Notes: generated by a model from the letters alone, not told the origin. A stretch of 17,227 nucleotides of DNA from an uncultured Roseateles sp. (GCA_946480605.1 CAMLKW010000080.1:1-17227); one strand, 5' to 3'. Shown: positions 1 through 10,321, counted from the stretch's first letter. Numbers and translations: made by a program.

Positions 1-2456
<2,456 letters not shown>

Positions 2457-2460
<4 letters not shown>

Positions 2461-5018
2461 GCCTGGGCCAGCTTCTTCAGCTTGTAGAGCGCCTCCAGCG
2501 CCTCGCGCGGCGACAGCACGTCGGGGTCGATGCCGTCCAGCGCCGCGACCAGCGCGCTCGGTTCCGGCAGCGGCGGCGGTGCCGGTGGGGCGGCGAAGAG
2601 GTCGAACTGGTCGTCGCCTGCGTTGGACCGCGCCTCCAGCGCCTCCAGCGTCGCGCGCGCCTGGCGCACCAGGCTCGCCGGCATGCCGGCCAGCTTGGCG
2701 ACCTGCACACCGTAGCTGCGGCTGGCCGGGCCGGCCTGCAGCTCGTGCAGGAAGACGATGTCCTCGCCGCTCTCGACGGCCGACACGTGCCAGTTCTGCG
2801 CCATCGAGTGCTTGGCCGGGAATTCGGTCAGCTCGAAGTAGTGTGTCGCGAACAGCGTGAACGCGCGCGTCTTGTCGTGCAGGTGGGTGGCGATGGCACT
2901 CGCCAGTGCGAGGCCGTCGAAGGTGGAGGTGCCGCGGCCGATCTCGTCCATCAGCACCAGCGACTGGTCGGTCGCCGAGTGCAGGATGGCCGCGCCCTCG
3001 GTCATCTCCAGCATGAAGGTGGACTGCGCATTGGCCAGGTCGTCGGCCGCGCCGATGCGGGTGTGGATGGCGTCCATAGGTCCGAGGCGGCAGCTCGTCG
3101 CCGGCACGTAGGAGCCTATTGATCCCAGCAGCGCGATCAGCGCGACCTGGCGCATGAAGGTGCTCTTGCCGCCCATGTTGGGGCCGGTGATGACCAGCAT
3201 GCGCGTGCGTGCGTCCAGCCGGCAGTCGTTGGGCATGAACTCGGCGCCACCGGTTTCGGCCAGGCGCGCCTGCACGACCGGGTGACGACCGGCCTCGATC
3301 TCCAGGCACGGCTGCGACACGAACTCCGGCCGGCACCAGTTCAGCGTGATCGCACGCTCGGCCAGTGCGGCGAGTGCGTCGAGACCAGCGAGCGTTCGGC
3401 CCAGCGCGGTCAGCGGCGCGAGGCGGGTCAGCAGCGCGTCGATGACCTGCTCGTACAGCAGCTTCTCGCGGGCCAGCGCCCGCTCGTTGGCGGACAGCGC
3501 CTTGTCCTCGAAGGCCTTCAGCTCAGGCGTGATGTAGCGCTCGGCGTTCTTCAGCGTCTGGCGGCGCTGGTAGTCCATCGGCACCTTGTCGACCTGACCC
3601 TGCGTCACCTCGATGTAGAAACCGTGCACGCGGTTGAACTGCACGCGCAGGTTGGCGATGCCGGTGCGGGCGCGTTCGCGCGTCTCCAGGTCCAGCAGGA
3701 AGCCGTCGCAGTTCTGCTGGATGCCGCGCAACTCGTCCAGGTCGGCGTCGAAGCCGTCGGCGATGACGCCGCCGTCGCGCGGCAGCAGCGCCGGTTCGGC
3801 GGCGATGGCGCGTTCCAGCAGTTCAAGGATGTCGGCCGGCGGGTTCAGCGATGCATCGCGCAATGCGGCCGGCGTGGCGGCGCGCAAGGCGGGCAGCGCC
3901 TGCAGCGTCGCGCGGATGCCCGTCAGCTCGCGTGGCCGCACCTGGCGCAGCGCGATGCGGGCCGAGATGCGCTCCACGTCGCTGACCGACTTCAGCGCAT
4001 CGCGCAGCGGCTCGAAACCTTCGGCCTGCAGCGCCGCGATGGCGTCGTGGCGTGCGATGGCTTCGCCGCGCTCGCGCTTGGGATGCAGCAACCACTGGCG
4101 CAGCATGCGGCTGCCCATGCCGGTCTTGCAGGTGTCGATCAGCGAGAAGAGGGTGGGGCTGTTTTCTCCGCGCAGCGTCTGCACGAGTTCCAGGTTGCGC
4201 TGAGTGGCGGGCGGCAGGTCCATCAGCTCGCTCGCCCGCTGCACGCGCAGCGAGCGCACATGGGCCAGCGCGCGTCCCTGCGTGTGTTCGGCAAACGCCA
4301 GCAGCGCGCTGCCGGCCGCATGGGCCAGCGTCAGCTCATGGGCGTTGAAGCCTTGCAGATTGGCCACGCCCAGCTGTTCGCACAGCTTGCGCTGGCCGAG
4401 GGCGCCGTCGAACTGCCAGCCGGGCCGGTTCGTGACGGGGAAGCGTGCGCGCATGACACCCGCGGGCTGGGCCTCGCGGTTGACCAGGATCTCGGCCGGC
4501 ATCAACCGCGCCAGCCAGGCCGGCAGCTCCACGTCGCTGCATTCGGCGAGACCAATCTCACCTTGGGTCAGCGACAGCCAGGCCAGGCCATGGCGGCGCC
4601 CGTGGCCGGAGACCGACAGCAGCACCGCGTCCTGCTTGTCGGCCAGCAGCTCGGTGTCGGTGATGGTCCCGGGTGTGACGACCCGCACCACCTTGCGCTC
4701 CACCGGCCCCTTGCTCGCACCGACCTCGCCCACCTGCTCGGCAATCGCCACGGCCTCGCCCAGCTTGATCAGCTTGGCGAGATAGCTTTCCAGCGAATGC
4801 ACCGGCACGCCGGCCATGACGACGGGCTGGCCGGCACTCTGGCCGCGCGTCGTGATCGTGATGTCCAGCAGCGCATTGCACTTGCGCGCGTCGTCGTAGA
4901 AGACCTCGTAGAAGTCGCCCATCCGGTACAGCAGCAGCGTGTCCGGGAAGTCGGCTTTCAGGCCCAGGTACTGGGCCATCATGGGCGTGTGCGCGCTGAA
5001 GTCAGCGGTCTGGGTCAT
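2457..5018 (-). CDS. mutS: DNA mismatch repair protein MutS
   Basis: MutS recognises base mismatches and small loops in newly replicated DNA and recruits MutL using ATP. The protein is 853 residues, the same length as in E. coli. The mismatch-reading Phe-x-Glu is present as GDFYEVF (Phe36, Glu38). The ATPase domain has Walker [10 protein letters not shown] with Lys618 and the Walker B/signature region [19 protein letters not shown] pentapeptide at 804-808 resembles a beta-clamp-binding motif, followed by a Pro/Ala linker and a C-terminal helix pair (about 830-853) typical of the tetramerisation tail. The ATG at 5018 gives the usual N-terminus. The stop overlaps the start of the downstream hydrolase gene. 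A terminator-like hairpin lies about 20 bp upstream of the start. All key residues are intact, so it should be functional. Confidence 0.98.
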
Positions 5019-5037
5019 CGGCGTCGGGCAAATAGCA

Positions 5038-5058
5038 AAGCCCCCCGGCGGAGGGCTT
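5038..5058 (-). terminator. terminator-like hairpin just upstream of mutS
   Basis: On the minus strand the arms AAGCCCTCC and GGGGGGCTT pair over 9 bp around a 3-nt loop, followed by TTTGCTATTTG. One pair is T-G: it holds as G-U in a minus-strand transcript but is a C-A mismatch in a plus-strand transcript, which points to function on the minus strand. It ends 20 bp before the mutS start codon. It could stop read-through from the upstream gene or act as a leader element of mutS. Confidence 0.6.
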
Positions 5059-5128
5059 CTTCAGATGGGGCGCCAGTTTAAGCGGCGGTGATCTCGGTCC
5101 CCGGGGAGAGCGGGATGCCACAAACGCG

Positions 5129-5152
5129 CAAGGCCCGCGATGGCGGGCCTTG
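5129..5152 (-). terminator. intrinsic terminator-like hairpin after the TonB-domain gene
   Basis: A perfect 10-bp stem (CAAGGCCCGC paired with GCGGGCCTTG) around a 4-nt loop lies 63 bp downstream of the TonB-like stop. The T-rich tract on the minus strand (GCGTTTGTGG) is weak. Stem strength and position fit a terminator of that gene. Confidence 0.7.
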
Positions 5153-5214
5153 GGTGCGGGTCAGGAGACCCGGGCATGTCAACCGGCCTGCATGCCGGTT
5201 GTTCGACGCCTTGC

Positions 5215-5529
5215 TCAGTCTTCCGACTTGAACACCAGCTTGACTTCGTGCGTCTGGGCGGCGCCGGTGCCTTCGAACTTCCACTGGCTCAGCGCGTCGA
5301 TGGCGGCGCGGTCGAACACGCGCTTCGGCTCGGCTTCGACGACTTCCACGTTGGACACCTTGCCGTCGCCAGCGATGCTCATCTTGGCGCGCACGCTGCC
5401 GGAATTGATGTTCTTCTTGACCGCTTCGTTGGGGTACTCCGGCGGCACCTTCTTCAGGACCTTGACGTCAGCCTGGGCCAGGGTGGCAGAAGCAGCGAGA
5501 GCGATAGCGAGGGCGGTGCGAACGAACAT
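5215..5529 (-). CDS. exported protein consisting of a lone TonB C-terminal domain
   Basis: A 104-residue protein. Residues 1-20 form a signal peptide with a positively charged start, an Ala/Leu core and an A-Q-A cleavage site. The rest matches the TonB C-terminal domain: PPEYPNEAVKK, a GSVRAKMSIAGDGKVSNVEV strand pair, and a helix AAIDALSQWKFE. Ordinary TonB has an N-terminal membrane anchor and a long Pro-rich linker; both are missing, so after cleavage the protein would be free in the periplasm. It therefore cannot transmit the proton-motive force by itself in the usual way, and its partner is unknown. The ATG at 5529 is chosen because it begins the signal peptide; an earlier ATG at 5640 would add an unlikely Pro-rich leader. 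No exbB/exbD or receptor gene is adjacent. It sits alone between hairpins. Confidence 0.85.
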   Translation of the reverse strand: MFVRTALAIALAASATLAQADVKVLKKVPPEYPNEAVKKNINSGSVRAKMSIAGDGKVSNVEVVEAEPKRVFDRAAIDALSQWKFEGTGAAQTHEVKLVFKSED

Positions 5530-5607
5530 CTGGATCTTTCGGTCTGTTTGAACTGAGAGGGTTGGAGGCGGCGGCTTGCCGTCTGACGGGGCGCATTCTG
5601 GCCAGTC

Positions 5608-5630
5608 CTCCCCCCTTGGGTAAGGGGGAG
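5608..5630. repeat. imperfect inverted repeat upstream of the TonB-domain gene
   Basis: A C-run ending in TT faces AA followed by a G-run (CTCCCCCCTT and AAGGGGGAG), with a one-base bulge and a GGGT loop. It lies about 80 bp before the TonB-like start, in the 225-bp gap after suhB. That gap otherwise holds the suhB terminator and no clear promoter. The function of the repeat is unknown. Confidence 0.4.
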
Positions 5631-5710
5631 CGCCGTGCATAAGTCACGTCAACGAATGCGGGTTAGCCCTGATCTCCCACTGGTGCCAACTTGTTCACGC
5701 CCCAAAAGCA

Positions 5711-5737
5711 GCAAAGCCCTCGCGAGGAGGGCTTTGC
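5711..5737 (-). terminator. terminator of suhB
   Basis: A perfect 11-bp stem (GCAAAGCCCTC paired with GAGGGCTTTGC) with a 5-nt loop begins 18 bp after the suhB stop. On the minus strand it is followed by TGCTTTTGG, a reasonable T tract. This is the best terminator in the window. Confidence 0.85.
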
Positions 5738-5754
5738 ATGCGGCCGAGGCGGTG

Positions 5755-6693
5755 TCAGACCGGGGCGTCGCCGCCGGCCTCGTCCTTCTTGATGCGCACG
5801 GGGCCGCGCTTCTTGGGGGCAGGCGCGGAGGCGGGGGCGGCTTCAGGCGCCGCGGCGGCAGGCGCGCCGGCATCTTCCTCCTTGATGACACGCGAGTAGG
5901 GCGCCAGCATCTGCACCAACTGGGCGTAGATCTTGGGGTTGCCGGCCACGACTTCGCGCTGGTGCAGGTAGTCGGCCTCGCCGGTGAAGTTGCCGATCAG
6001 GCCGCCGGCTTCGGAGACGATCAGCGAGCCGGCCGCCACGTCCCAGGGCTGCAGGCCGGTCTCGAAGAAGGCGTCGTAGTAGCCGGCGGCCACGTAGCAG
6101 AGGTCCAGCGCCGCGGCGCCCGGGCGGCGCAGGCCGGCGCAATGCTGCATGACCTCCTCGAACATCTTCACGTAGCGCTTGAAGTTGTCGCCGCGGCGGA
6201 ACGGGAAGCCGGTGCCGATCAGCGCGTCGCTCATGCGGGTGCGCTTGGACACGCGCAGGCGCTTGTCGTTCAGGAAGGCGCCGCGGCCCTTGGTGGCGTA
6301 GAACAGGTCGTTGCGGGTCGGGTCGTAGACGACGGCCTGCTCGACCTTGCCGCGGAACGCCAGCGCGATGGACACGCAATACACGGGCAGGCCGTGGATG
6401 AAGTTGGTGGTGCCGTCCAGCGGATCGATGATCCAGACATACTCGGAATGCTTGGCGCCATGGGCGCGACCGGACTCTTCGGCCAGGATGCCGTGGTCGG
6501 GGTAAGCGCCCAGCAGCGTCTCGATGATCACCCCTTCACAGGCGTGGTCGACCTCGGTGACGAAGTCGTTCGGGCTCTTGGTGTTGATGCGCAGAGCTTC
6601 GAGGTCCAGCGATGCGCGGTTGATGATGGCGCCGGCTGCACGTGCCGCCTTGATGGCGACATTGAGCATGGGATGTAGAGACGTTTGCAACAT
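5755..6693 (-). CDS. suhB: inositol monophosphatase family protein SuhB
   Basis: A Mg-dependent, Li-sensitive phosphatase of the inositol monophosphatase family. In E. coli SuhB also binds RNA polymerase and NusA in the rRNA antitermination complex. Numbered from the ATG at 6693, the metal-binding residues are visible: Glu72/Glu73 in [16 protein letters not shown] (Asp90 and Asp93) and [15 protein letters not shown] (Asp218). The N-terminal [16 protein letters not shown] matches the SuhB start. After about residue 272 the protein carries a low-complexity tail of some 40 residues rich in Ala, Pro and Lys with a basic [11 protein letters not shown] patch, longer than E. coli SuhB. The start is uncertain: ATGs at 6702 and 6669 are also possible and none has a good Shine-Dalgarno; 6693 is a compromise. 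A strong terminator follows. Confidence 0.95.
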   Translation of the reverse strand: MLQTSLHPMLNVAIKAARAAGAIINRASLDLEALRINTKSPNDFVTEVDHACEGVIIETLLGAYPDHGILAEESGRAHGAKHSEYVWIIDPLDGTTNFIHGLPVYCVSIALAFRGKVEQAVVYDPTRNDLFYATKGRGAFLNDKRLRVSKRTRMSDALIGTGFPFRRGDNFKRYVKMFEEVMQHCAGLRRPGAAALDLCYVAAGYYDAFFETGLQPWDVAAGSLIVSEAGGLIGNFTGEADYLHQREVVAGNPKIYAQLVQMLAPYSRVIKEEDAGAPAAAAPEAAPASAPAPKKRGPVRIKKDEAGGDAPV

Positions 6694-6762
6694 GCGTGGC
6701 ACTCGCTGGGTAGAAGGGGCTGACAGGAGGAAAGAGCGTCGGGCGGCGGCAGACCTCGCCCG

Positions 6763-6768
6763 GATAAT
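6763..6768 (+). promoter_or_regulatory. putative -10 box for trmJ
   Basis: GATAAT lies 34 bp before the trmJ GTG. No good -35 is found. It abuts the palindrome AATCGCGCGATT (6766-6777) and faces the minus-strand TAGAAT at 6775-6780. This is a motif match only. Confidence 0.4.
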
Positions 6769-6774
6769 CGCGCG

Positions 6775-6780
6775 ATTCTA
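6775..6780 (-). promoter_or_regulatory. putative -10 box for suhB
   Basis: The minus strand reads TAGAAT, a good -10 match, about 80 bp before the suhB start. No clear -35 hexamer is seen. The box overlaps the same short palindromic segment as the trmJ box, so polymerase binding at one would exclude the other. Confidence 0.4.
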
Positions 6781-6802
6781 GCTTCAGCCCCCTGGTTAAC
6801 CC

Positions 6803-7537
6803 GTGGAATCCACACGCTTCGTGCTCATCAACACCAGCCATGCCGGCAATGTCGGTGCGACGGCGCGGGCGATGAAGGTGATGGGGTTTGCCGACCTCGT
6901 GCTGGTGGCGCCGCGCTTCCCCGACGTGCTGTGCCACGAGGAGGCCGTCGCCATGGCCAGCGGCGCCGCCGACATCCTGGCGCGTGCCCGCGTCGTGCCC
7001 ACGCTGGCCGAAGCGCTCGACGGCGTGGACTTCGCCTGCGCCACCGCGATGACGCCGCGCGACTTCGGCCCGCCCACGCACGAGCCACGTCCGCTGTTCG
7101 CCCAACTGGCCGCTCACGAGAGTGCACCGCGCCTGGCGCTGGTGTTCGGCTCCGAGCGCTACGGCATGGCCAACGAGGACGTCTACCGCTGCCATGCGGT
7201 GCTGAGCATCCCCACGCACCCCGACTACGGCTCGCTGAACCTGGCCCAGGCCGTGCAGTTGCTGGCCTATGACCTGCGCCAGGCCCTAGGCGGTTTCGCC
7301 GTGCAGCCGCGCACGTCCGACCCCGAACTCGCCGATGCCCGTGCCGTGCAGGGACTGCTGGAGCACCTGCAGGCCGCGCTGACCGACATCGGCTACCTGG
7401 ACCCGGCCGCACCGAGAAAGCTGATGCCGCGGCTGAACCAGTTGTTCAACCGCGCCAGCCTGACGAACGAGGAGGTCCACATCCTGCGCGGCATCGCACG
7501 TCAGATGAGCAAGACCGCAAGCCGCACGGGCTCTTGA
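6803..7537 (+). CDS. trmJ: tRNA (cytidine/uridine-2'-O-)-methyltransferase TrmJ
   Basis: A SPOUT-class (TrmH family) enzyme of 244 residues that methylates the 2'-OH of the nucleotide at position 32 in the anticodon loop of certain tRNAs, using S-adenosylmethionine. The conserved motif 1 is NVGATARAMKVMGF (Asn16, Arg22). The knot region contains LVFGSERYGM (residues 113-122) and the SAM-binding SLNLAQAV (144-151). The C-terminal part, about 165-244, is the helical extension typical of TrmJ (RKLMPRLNQLFNRA). Translation starts at a GTG with no visible Shine-Dalgarno; no ATG in frame lies nearby and the N-terminus matches the family. It diverges from suhB and is followed after 42 bp by cysE, so the two may share a transcript. 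Confidence 0.94.
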   Translation: MESTRFVLINTSHAGNVGATARAMKVMGFADLVLVAPRFPDVLCHEEAVAMASGAADILARARVVPTLAEALDGVDFACATAMTPRDFGPPTHEPRPLFAQLAAHESAPRLALVFGSERYGMANEDVYRCHAVLSIPTHPDYGSLNLAQAVQLLAYDLRQALGGFAVQPRTSDPELADARAVQGLLEHLQAALTDIGYLDPAAPRKLMPRLNQLFNRASLTNEEVHILRGIARQMSKTASRTGS

Positions 7538-7579
7538 CCCGCCACCTACACTGGACCGCCCTTTCCAGCCCGCAGCCCC

Positions 7580-8356
7580 ATGTTCCAGCGCCTGCGCGAA
7601 GACATCGCCCTGATCCTCGAACGCGATCCCGCCGCCCGCTCGGCCTGGGAGGTGCTGACCTGTTACCCGGGCCTGCACGCGCTGGTGTTCCACCGCCGCG
7701 CGAACTGGTTCTGGACGCACGGCTTCAAGTGGCTGGGGCGCTGGATCTCGCACTGGGGCCGCTTTTTCACCGGCATCGAGATCCACCCGGGCGCCAAGAT
7801 CGGCCGCAAGGTCTTCATCGATCACGGCATGGGCATCGTCATCGGCGAGATGGCCGAGATCGGCGAGGGCTGCACCATTTACCAGGGCGTGACGCTGGGC
7901 GGCACCTCGCTGGTGAAGGGCGCCAAGCGTCACCCGACGCTGGGCCCGGGCGTCATCGTCGGCGCCAACGCCAGCGTGCTGGGCGGCTTCACGGTGGGTG
8001 CGGGCGCGCGCATCGGCTCGGGCGCGGTCGTCACCAAGCCGGTGCCGGCCGGTGCCACGGCCGTGGGCAACCCGGCCCGCATCATCGAGGCCGCCAGCGA
8101 GCAGGCCCGCGAGGCCGCAGCCGCCAAGATGGGCTTCTCGGCCTATGGCGTGACCCAGGGCGACGATCCGGTCGCGATGGCCATGCGCGGCCTCATCGAC
8201 AGCGCCTCCGGCCATGAGCACCAGATCGCGCTGCTGTGGAGCGCCGTGTGCAAGCTGTCCACGCAGCAGGGTCGCCCCATCGGCGACTGCGTGCCCGACG
8301 ACGCCCAGCGCGACGAGCAGTTCGACGCGGCCGAGATGAACCGGCTGGTCAAGTAG
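7580..8356 (+). CDS. cysE: serine O-acetyltransferase
   Basis: It transfers acetyl from acetyl-CoA to L-serine, giving O-acetylserine, the carbon skeleton for cysteine. The protein is 258 residues. A short N-terminal helical region ([19 protein letters not shown]) is of the compact type. The left-handed beta-helix of hexapeptide repeats runs from about 65 to 165, with the catalytic [11 protein letters not shown] (Asp81, His82), the [17 protein letters not shown] loop and VGNPARII. Residues after about 170 form a helical, charged C-terminal tail that is longer than in compact CysE proteins. The start ATG at 7580 has no strong Shine-Dalgarno. A TACACT hexamer at 7547-7552 could be its own -10 box, otherwise it is co-transcribed with trmJ. 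Only the positional link to trmJ is seen; no cysK lies nearby. Confidence 0.95.
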   Translation: MFQRLREDIALILERDPAARSAWEVLTCYPGLHALVFHRRANWFWTHGFKWLGRWISHWGRFFTGIEIHPGAKIGRKVFIDHGMGIVIGEMAEIGEGCTIYQGVTLGGTSLVKGAKRHPTLGPGVIVGANASVLGGFTVGAGARIGSGAVVTKPVPAGATAVGNPARIIEAASEQAREAAAAKMGFSAYGVTQGDDPVAMAMRGLIDSASGHEHQIALLWSAVCKLSTQQGRPIGDCVPDDAQRDEQFDAAEMNRLVK

Positions 8357-8375
8357 AGGCTGTGGCGGCTCGCGC

Positions 8376-8409
8376 GGGCCGCAACAAATGAAGCAATCGG
8401 CTGCGGCCC
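8376..8409. repeat. 8-bp inverted repeat in the leader of the RTX gene
   Basis: GGGCCGCA at 8376-8383 is the exact reverse complement of TGCGGCCC at 8402-8409, with 18 bp between them. It begins 20 bp after the cysE stop, so it may be a weak terminator (no T tract) or an operator for the RTX gene. A second small stem, GCCCG/CGGGC (about 8406-8421), overlaps its right arm and would compete with it. The gap 8357-8509 shows no convincing promoter. Confidence 0.4.
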
Positions 8410-8496
8410 GTGAAACCGGGCTGATACCGCGGCTGGTGACAGTGACTCCTGTGCAGAACGTCGAGGTGGAGAGGGCTCTGCCGGCGTTCGATTCAC

Positions 8497-8501
8497 AGGA
8501 G
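8497..8501 (+). promoter_or_regulatory. strong ribosome binding site of the RTX gene
   Basis: AGGAG, 8 bp before the ATG at 8510. It is one of only two strong Shine-Dalgarno sites in the window (the other precedes the TRAP binding protein) and fixes the start of the RTX protein. Confidence 0.8.
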
Positions 8502-8509
8502 CTCACGCG

Positions 8510-10246
8510 ATGATGACGATTGACGAAGGCATTGAGACCATTGGGGGCGAAACCTGGTCGGTGATGACCGCGGACGGCGACGACAGCAACGACTACTTCG
8601 AGGCGACGGCCGAGTACCTGCTGCAGGGTGTCGGTGAATGGCCCTGGACCGACGTCCCGATCGCGGCCTGGTGGATCGAGGCGCCCTGGGTCATCCATGC
8701 CAAGGGCGGCAACGACACCATCATTGCCGGCGACGAAGGCGATGTGGTCTACGGCGGCGAGGGGGATGACGTGCTCAAGGGGCTGGATGGCGAGGACCAT
8801 CTGCTCGGCGAGTCCGGCGACGACCAGATCCACGGGGGGGCCATGGGCGACTGGCTCAACGGCGGCTCCGGCAACGACAAGCTCTATGGCGGCGATGGCA
8901 ATGACGACATCGACGGTGCCGACAACGACGACCTGATCTACGGCGAGGCCGGCAACGACAGCATGCGCGGCGGCGGCGGCAACGACTGGCTGGACGGCGG
9001 CTCCGGCAGCAACCAGATGGCCGGCCAGTCGGGCGACGACGGCTACATCGTCCGCGACGCGCTGAACGACCTGGTCATAGAAAAGGTCGGCGAGGGCCAT
9101 GACACGGTCCACATGCTGACCGGCAGCTACACGCTGGCCGATCAGGTAGAGGTCTTGCGCGTGCATTCCGGCTGGAGCGGCGCCGTCACGATGAACGGCA
9201 ACGGCCAGGCCAACGAACTCTACGGCGGCAGCAAGGCCGACAGGCTGTACGGCAACAGTGGAGATGACTGTCTGTACGGCGGTGCCGGCAACGACACGCT
9301 GAGTGGCGGTGAAGGCGACGACTACCTCGATGGCGATCTCGGCGCCGACACGCTGACCGGCGGCAACGGCAACGACACCTACGTGGTCGATGCCAGCGCC
9401 GACCTCATCGTCGAAGCGGTCAACGGCGGCATCGACACGGTTGACTCGCTGCTGTCGGACACCACCCTGGCCGGCAACGTGGAGAACCTGCGCCTCATCG
9501 CCAGCGGCCAGGCCGATGCAACCGGCAACGCGCTGGCCAACGAGATCGCCGGCAACAACCACGCCAACGTCATCGAAGGCCTGGGCGGCAACGACACCGT
9601 CCATGCACACGGCGGCGACGACTGGGTCTACGGCGGCGAGGGCGGCGACCACATCGACGGCGGTATCGGCAACGACCGCCTGTACGGCGAGGCCGGCAAC
9701 GACAAGCTCTACGGCTCGCTGGGCGTGGACTACCTCTGGGGTGGTGCCGGCAACGACATCGTCAGCGGTGGCAGCGAGGGCGACCTGCTGAACGGCGACG
9801 ACGGCAACGACATCATGCAGGGCGACGCCGGCAACGACTTCGTCAACGGCGGCGCCGGTGCCGACTACCTGAATGGCGGTGAAGGCAACGACCAGATCAA
9901 CGGCGGCGCCGGCAACGATCTGCTGGTGGGCGGCGCGGGCAACGACGTCTTCAAGTACGGCAGCCTGTCCGATTCCAGCGCCACGCTGTGGGACTCCATC
10001 AGCGATTTCCTGCAGGGCGCGGACAAGATCGACCTGTCGGCCATCGACGCCGACACGACGGTGGCGGGCAACCAGGCCTTCCACTTCACCGGCAGCCGCC
10101 CGTTCTTCACGTCCGCGGGCGACCTGTGGATCGTGTCGGCCCAGGGCGAGACCCAGCTCTATGGCGACGTCAACGGCGATGGCCTTGAGGACTTCCGCAT
10201 CGACGTGGCCTACAGCGGCCTGGGCGCCGCCGACTTCGTGCTCTGA
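8510..10246 (+). CDS. RTX calcium-binding protein, probable type I secretion substrate
   Basis: A 578-residue acidic protein without an N-terminal signal peptide. Residues 1-64 are non-repetitive and Trp-rich. RTX nonapeptides of the GGxGNDxLx kind, which bind calcium and fold as a beta-roll, form three blocks: about 65-168, 238-289 and 351-480. Between them sit two similar modules (174-237 and 289-350) of the pattern YxVxxxxDLxxE, GxDTV, TLAxxVExLR and NGxANEL. The C-terminal 100 residues (DFLQGADKIDLSAID and GDVNGDGLEDF, ending in ADFVL) match the serralysin C-terminal domain that carries the type I secretion signal. No HExxH or other catalytic motif is present, so it is not a protease. No ABC exporter or membrane-fusion gene is in the window. 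Export, calcium binding and an extracellular structural or adhesive role are inferred. There is one Cys, at residue 254. Confidence 0.88.
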   Translation: MMTIDEGIETIGGETWSVMTADGDDSNDYFEATAEYLLQGVGEWPWTDVPIAAWWIEAPWVIHAKGGNDTIIAGDEGDVVYGGEGDDVLKGLDGEDHLLGESGDDQIHGGAMGDWLNGGSGNDKLYGGDGNDDIDGADNDDLIYGEAGNDSMRGGGGNDWLDGGSGSNQMAGQSGDDGYIVRDALNDLVIEKVGEGHDTVHMLTGSYTLADQVEVLRVHSGWSGAVTMNGNGQANELYGGSKADRLYGNSGDDCLYGGAGNDTLSGGEGDDYLDGDLGADTLTGGNGNDTYVVDASADLIVEAVNGGIDTVDSLLSDTTLAGNVENLRLIASGQADATGNALANEIAGNNHANVIEGLGGNDTVHAHGGDDWVYGGEGGDHIDGGIGNDRLYGEAGNDKLYGSLGVDYLWGGAGNDIVSGGSEGDLLNGDDGNDIMQGDAGNDFVNGGAGADYLNGGEGNDQINGGAGNDLLVGGAGNDVFKYGSLSDSSATLWDSISDFLQGADKIDLSAIDADTTVAGNQAFHFTGSRPFFTSAGDLWIVSAQGETQLYGDVNGDGLEDFRIDVAYSGLGAADFVL

Positions 10247-10256
10247 CCAACACGCA

Positions 10257-10273
10257 CCCGCGTCCGGCGCGGG
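10257..10273 (+). terminator. weak hairpin after the RTX gene
   Basis: A 6-bp GC stem (CCCGCG paired with CGCGGG) with a 5-nt loop begins 10 bp after the RTX stop. There is no T tract, so termination would be weak, and read-through into the cyclase gene is possible. Confidence 0.3.
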
Positions 10274-10280
10274 CGTCGCG

Positions 10281-10286
10281 CACAAT
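10281..10286 (+). promoter_or_regulatory. putative -10 box for the diguanylate cyclase gene
   Basis: CACAAT within GCACAATCGCGG lies 35 bp before the GTG start. No -35 hexamer is evident. This is a weak motif match, but it leaves open that the cyclase gene is transcribed apart from the RTX gene. Confidence 0.3.
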
Positions 10287-10321
10287 CGCGGGCTTACGAG
10301 TCTTGCGAGCTGCCGACGCCC

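Noticed and set aside
2461..3336. Upstream extension of the hydrolase frame into mutS
   Set aside because: Same strand but a different frame from mutS and of Arg/Gly-rich shadow composition; the hydrolase homology starts at the ATG at 2460.
3282..5081. 599-codon plus-strand frame opposite mutS
   Set aside because: Antisense shadow of mutS; biased Gln/Arg/Leu composition and no domain.
5078..5284. 68-codon minus-strand frame between the TonB-like gene and mutS
   Set aside because: Begins inside the TonB-like gene, runs through its terminator hairpin, and shows no family features.
8700..9960. Regular short repeats that could be mistaken for a CRISPR array or tandem DNA repeat
   Set aside because: The repeats are codon-phased GGxGND units of a coding RTX protein with variable synonymous bases, not identical repeats with unique spacers.
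8510..10246. Serralysin metalloprotease
   Set aside because: The C-terminal domain fits, but no HExxHxxGxxH zinc motif and no catalytic domain are present.
7286..10285. 999-codon open frame on the minus strand opposite trmJ, cysE and the RTX gene
   Set aside because: It crosses three genes with clear family matches on the plus strand. Its product is a low-complexity Val/Ala/Asp string that mirrors the RTX repeats, as expected from high-GC codon bias.
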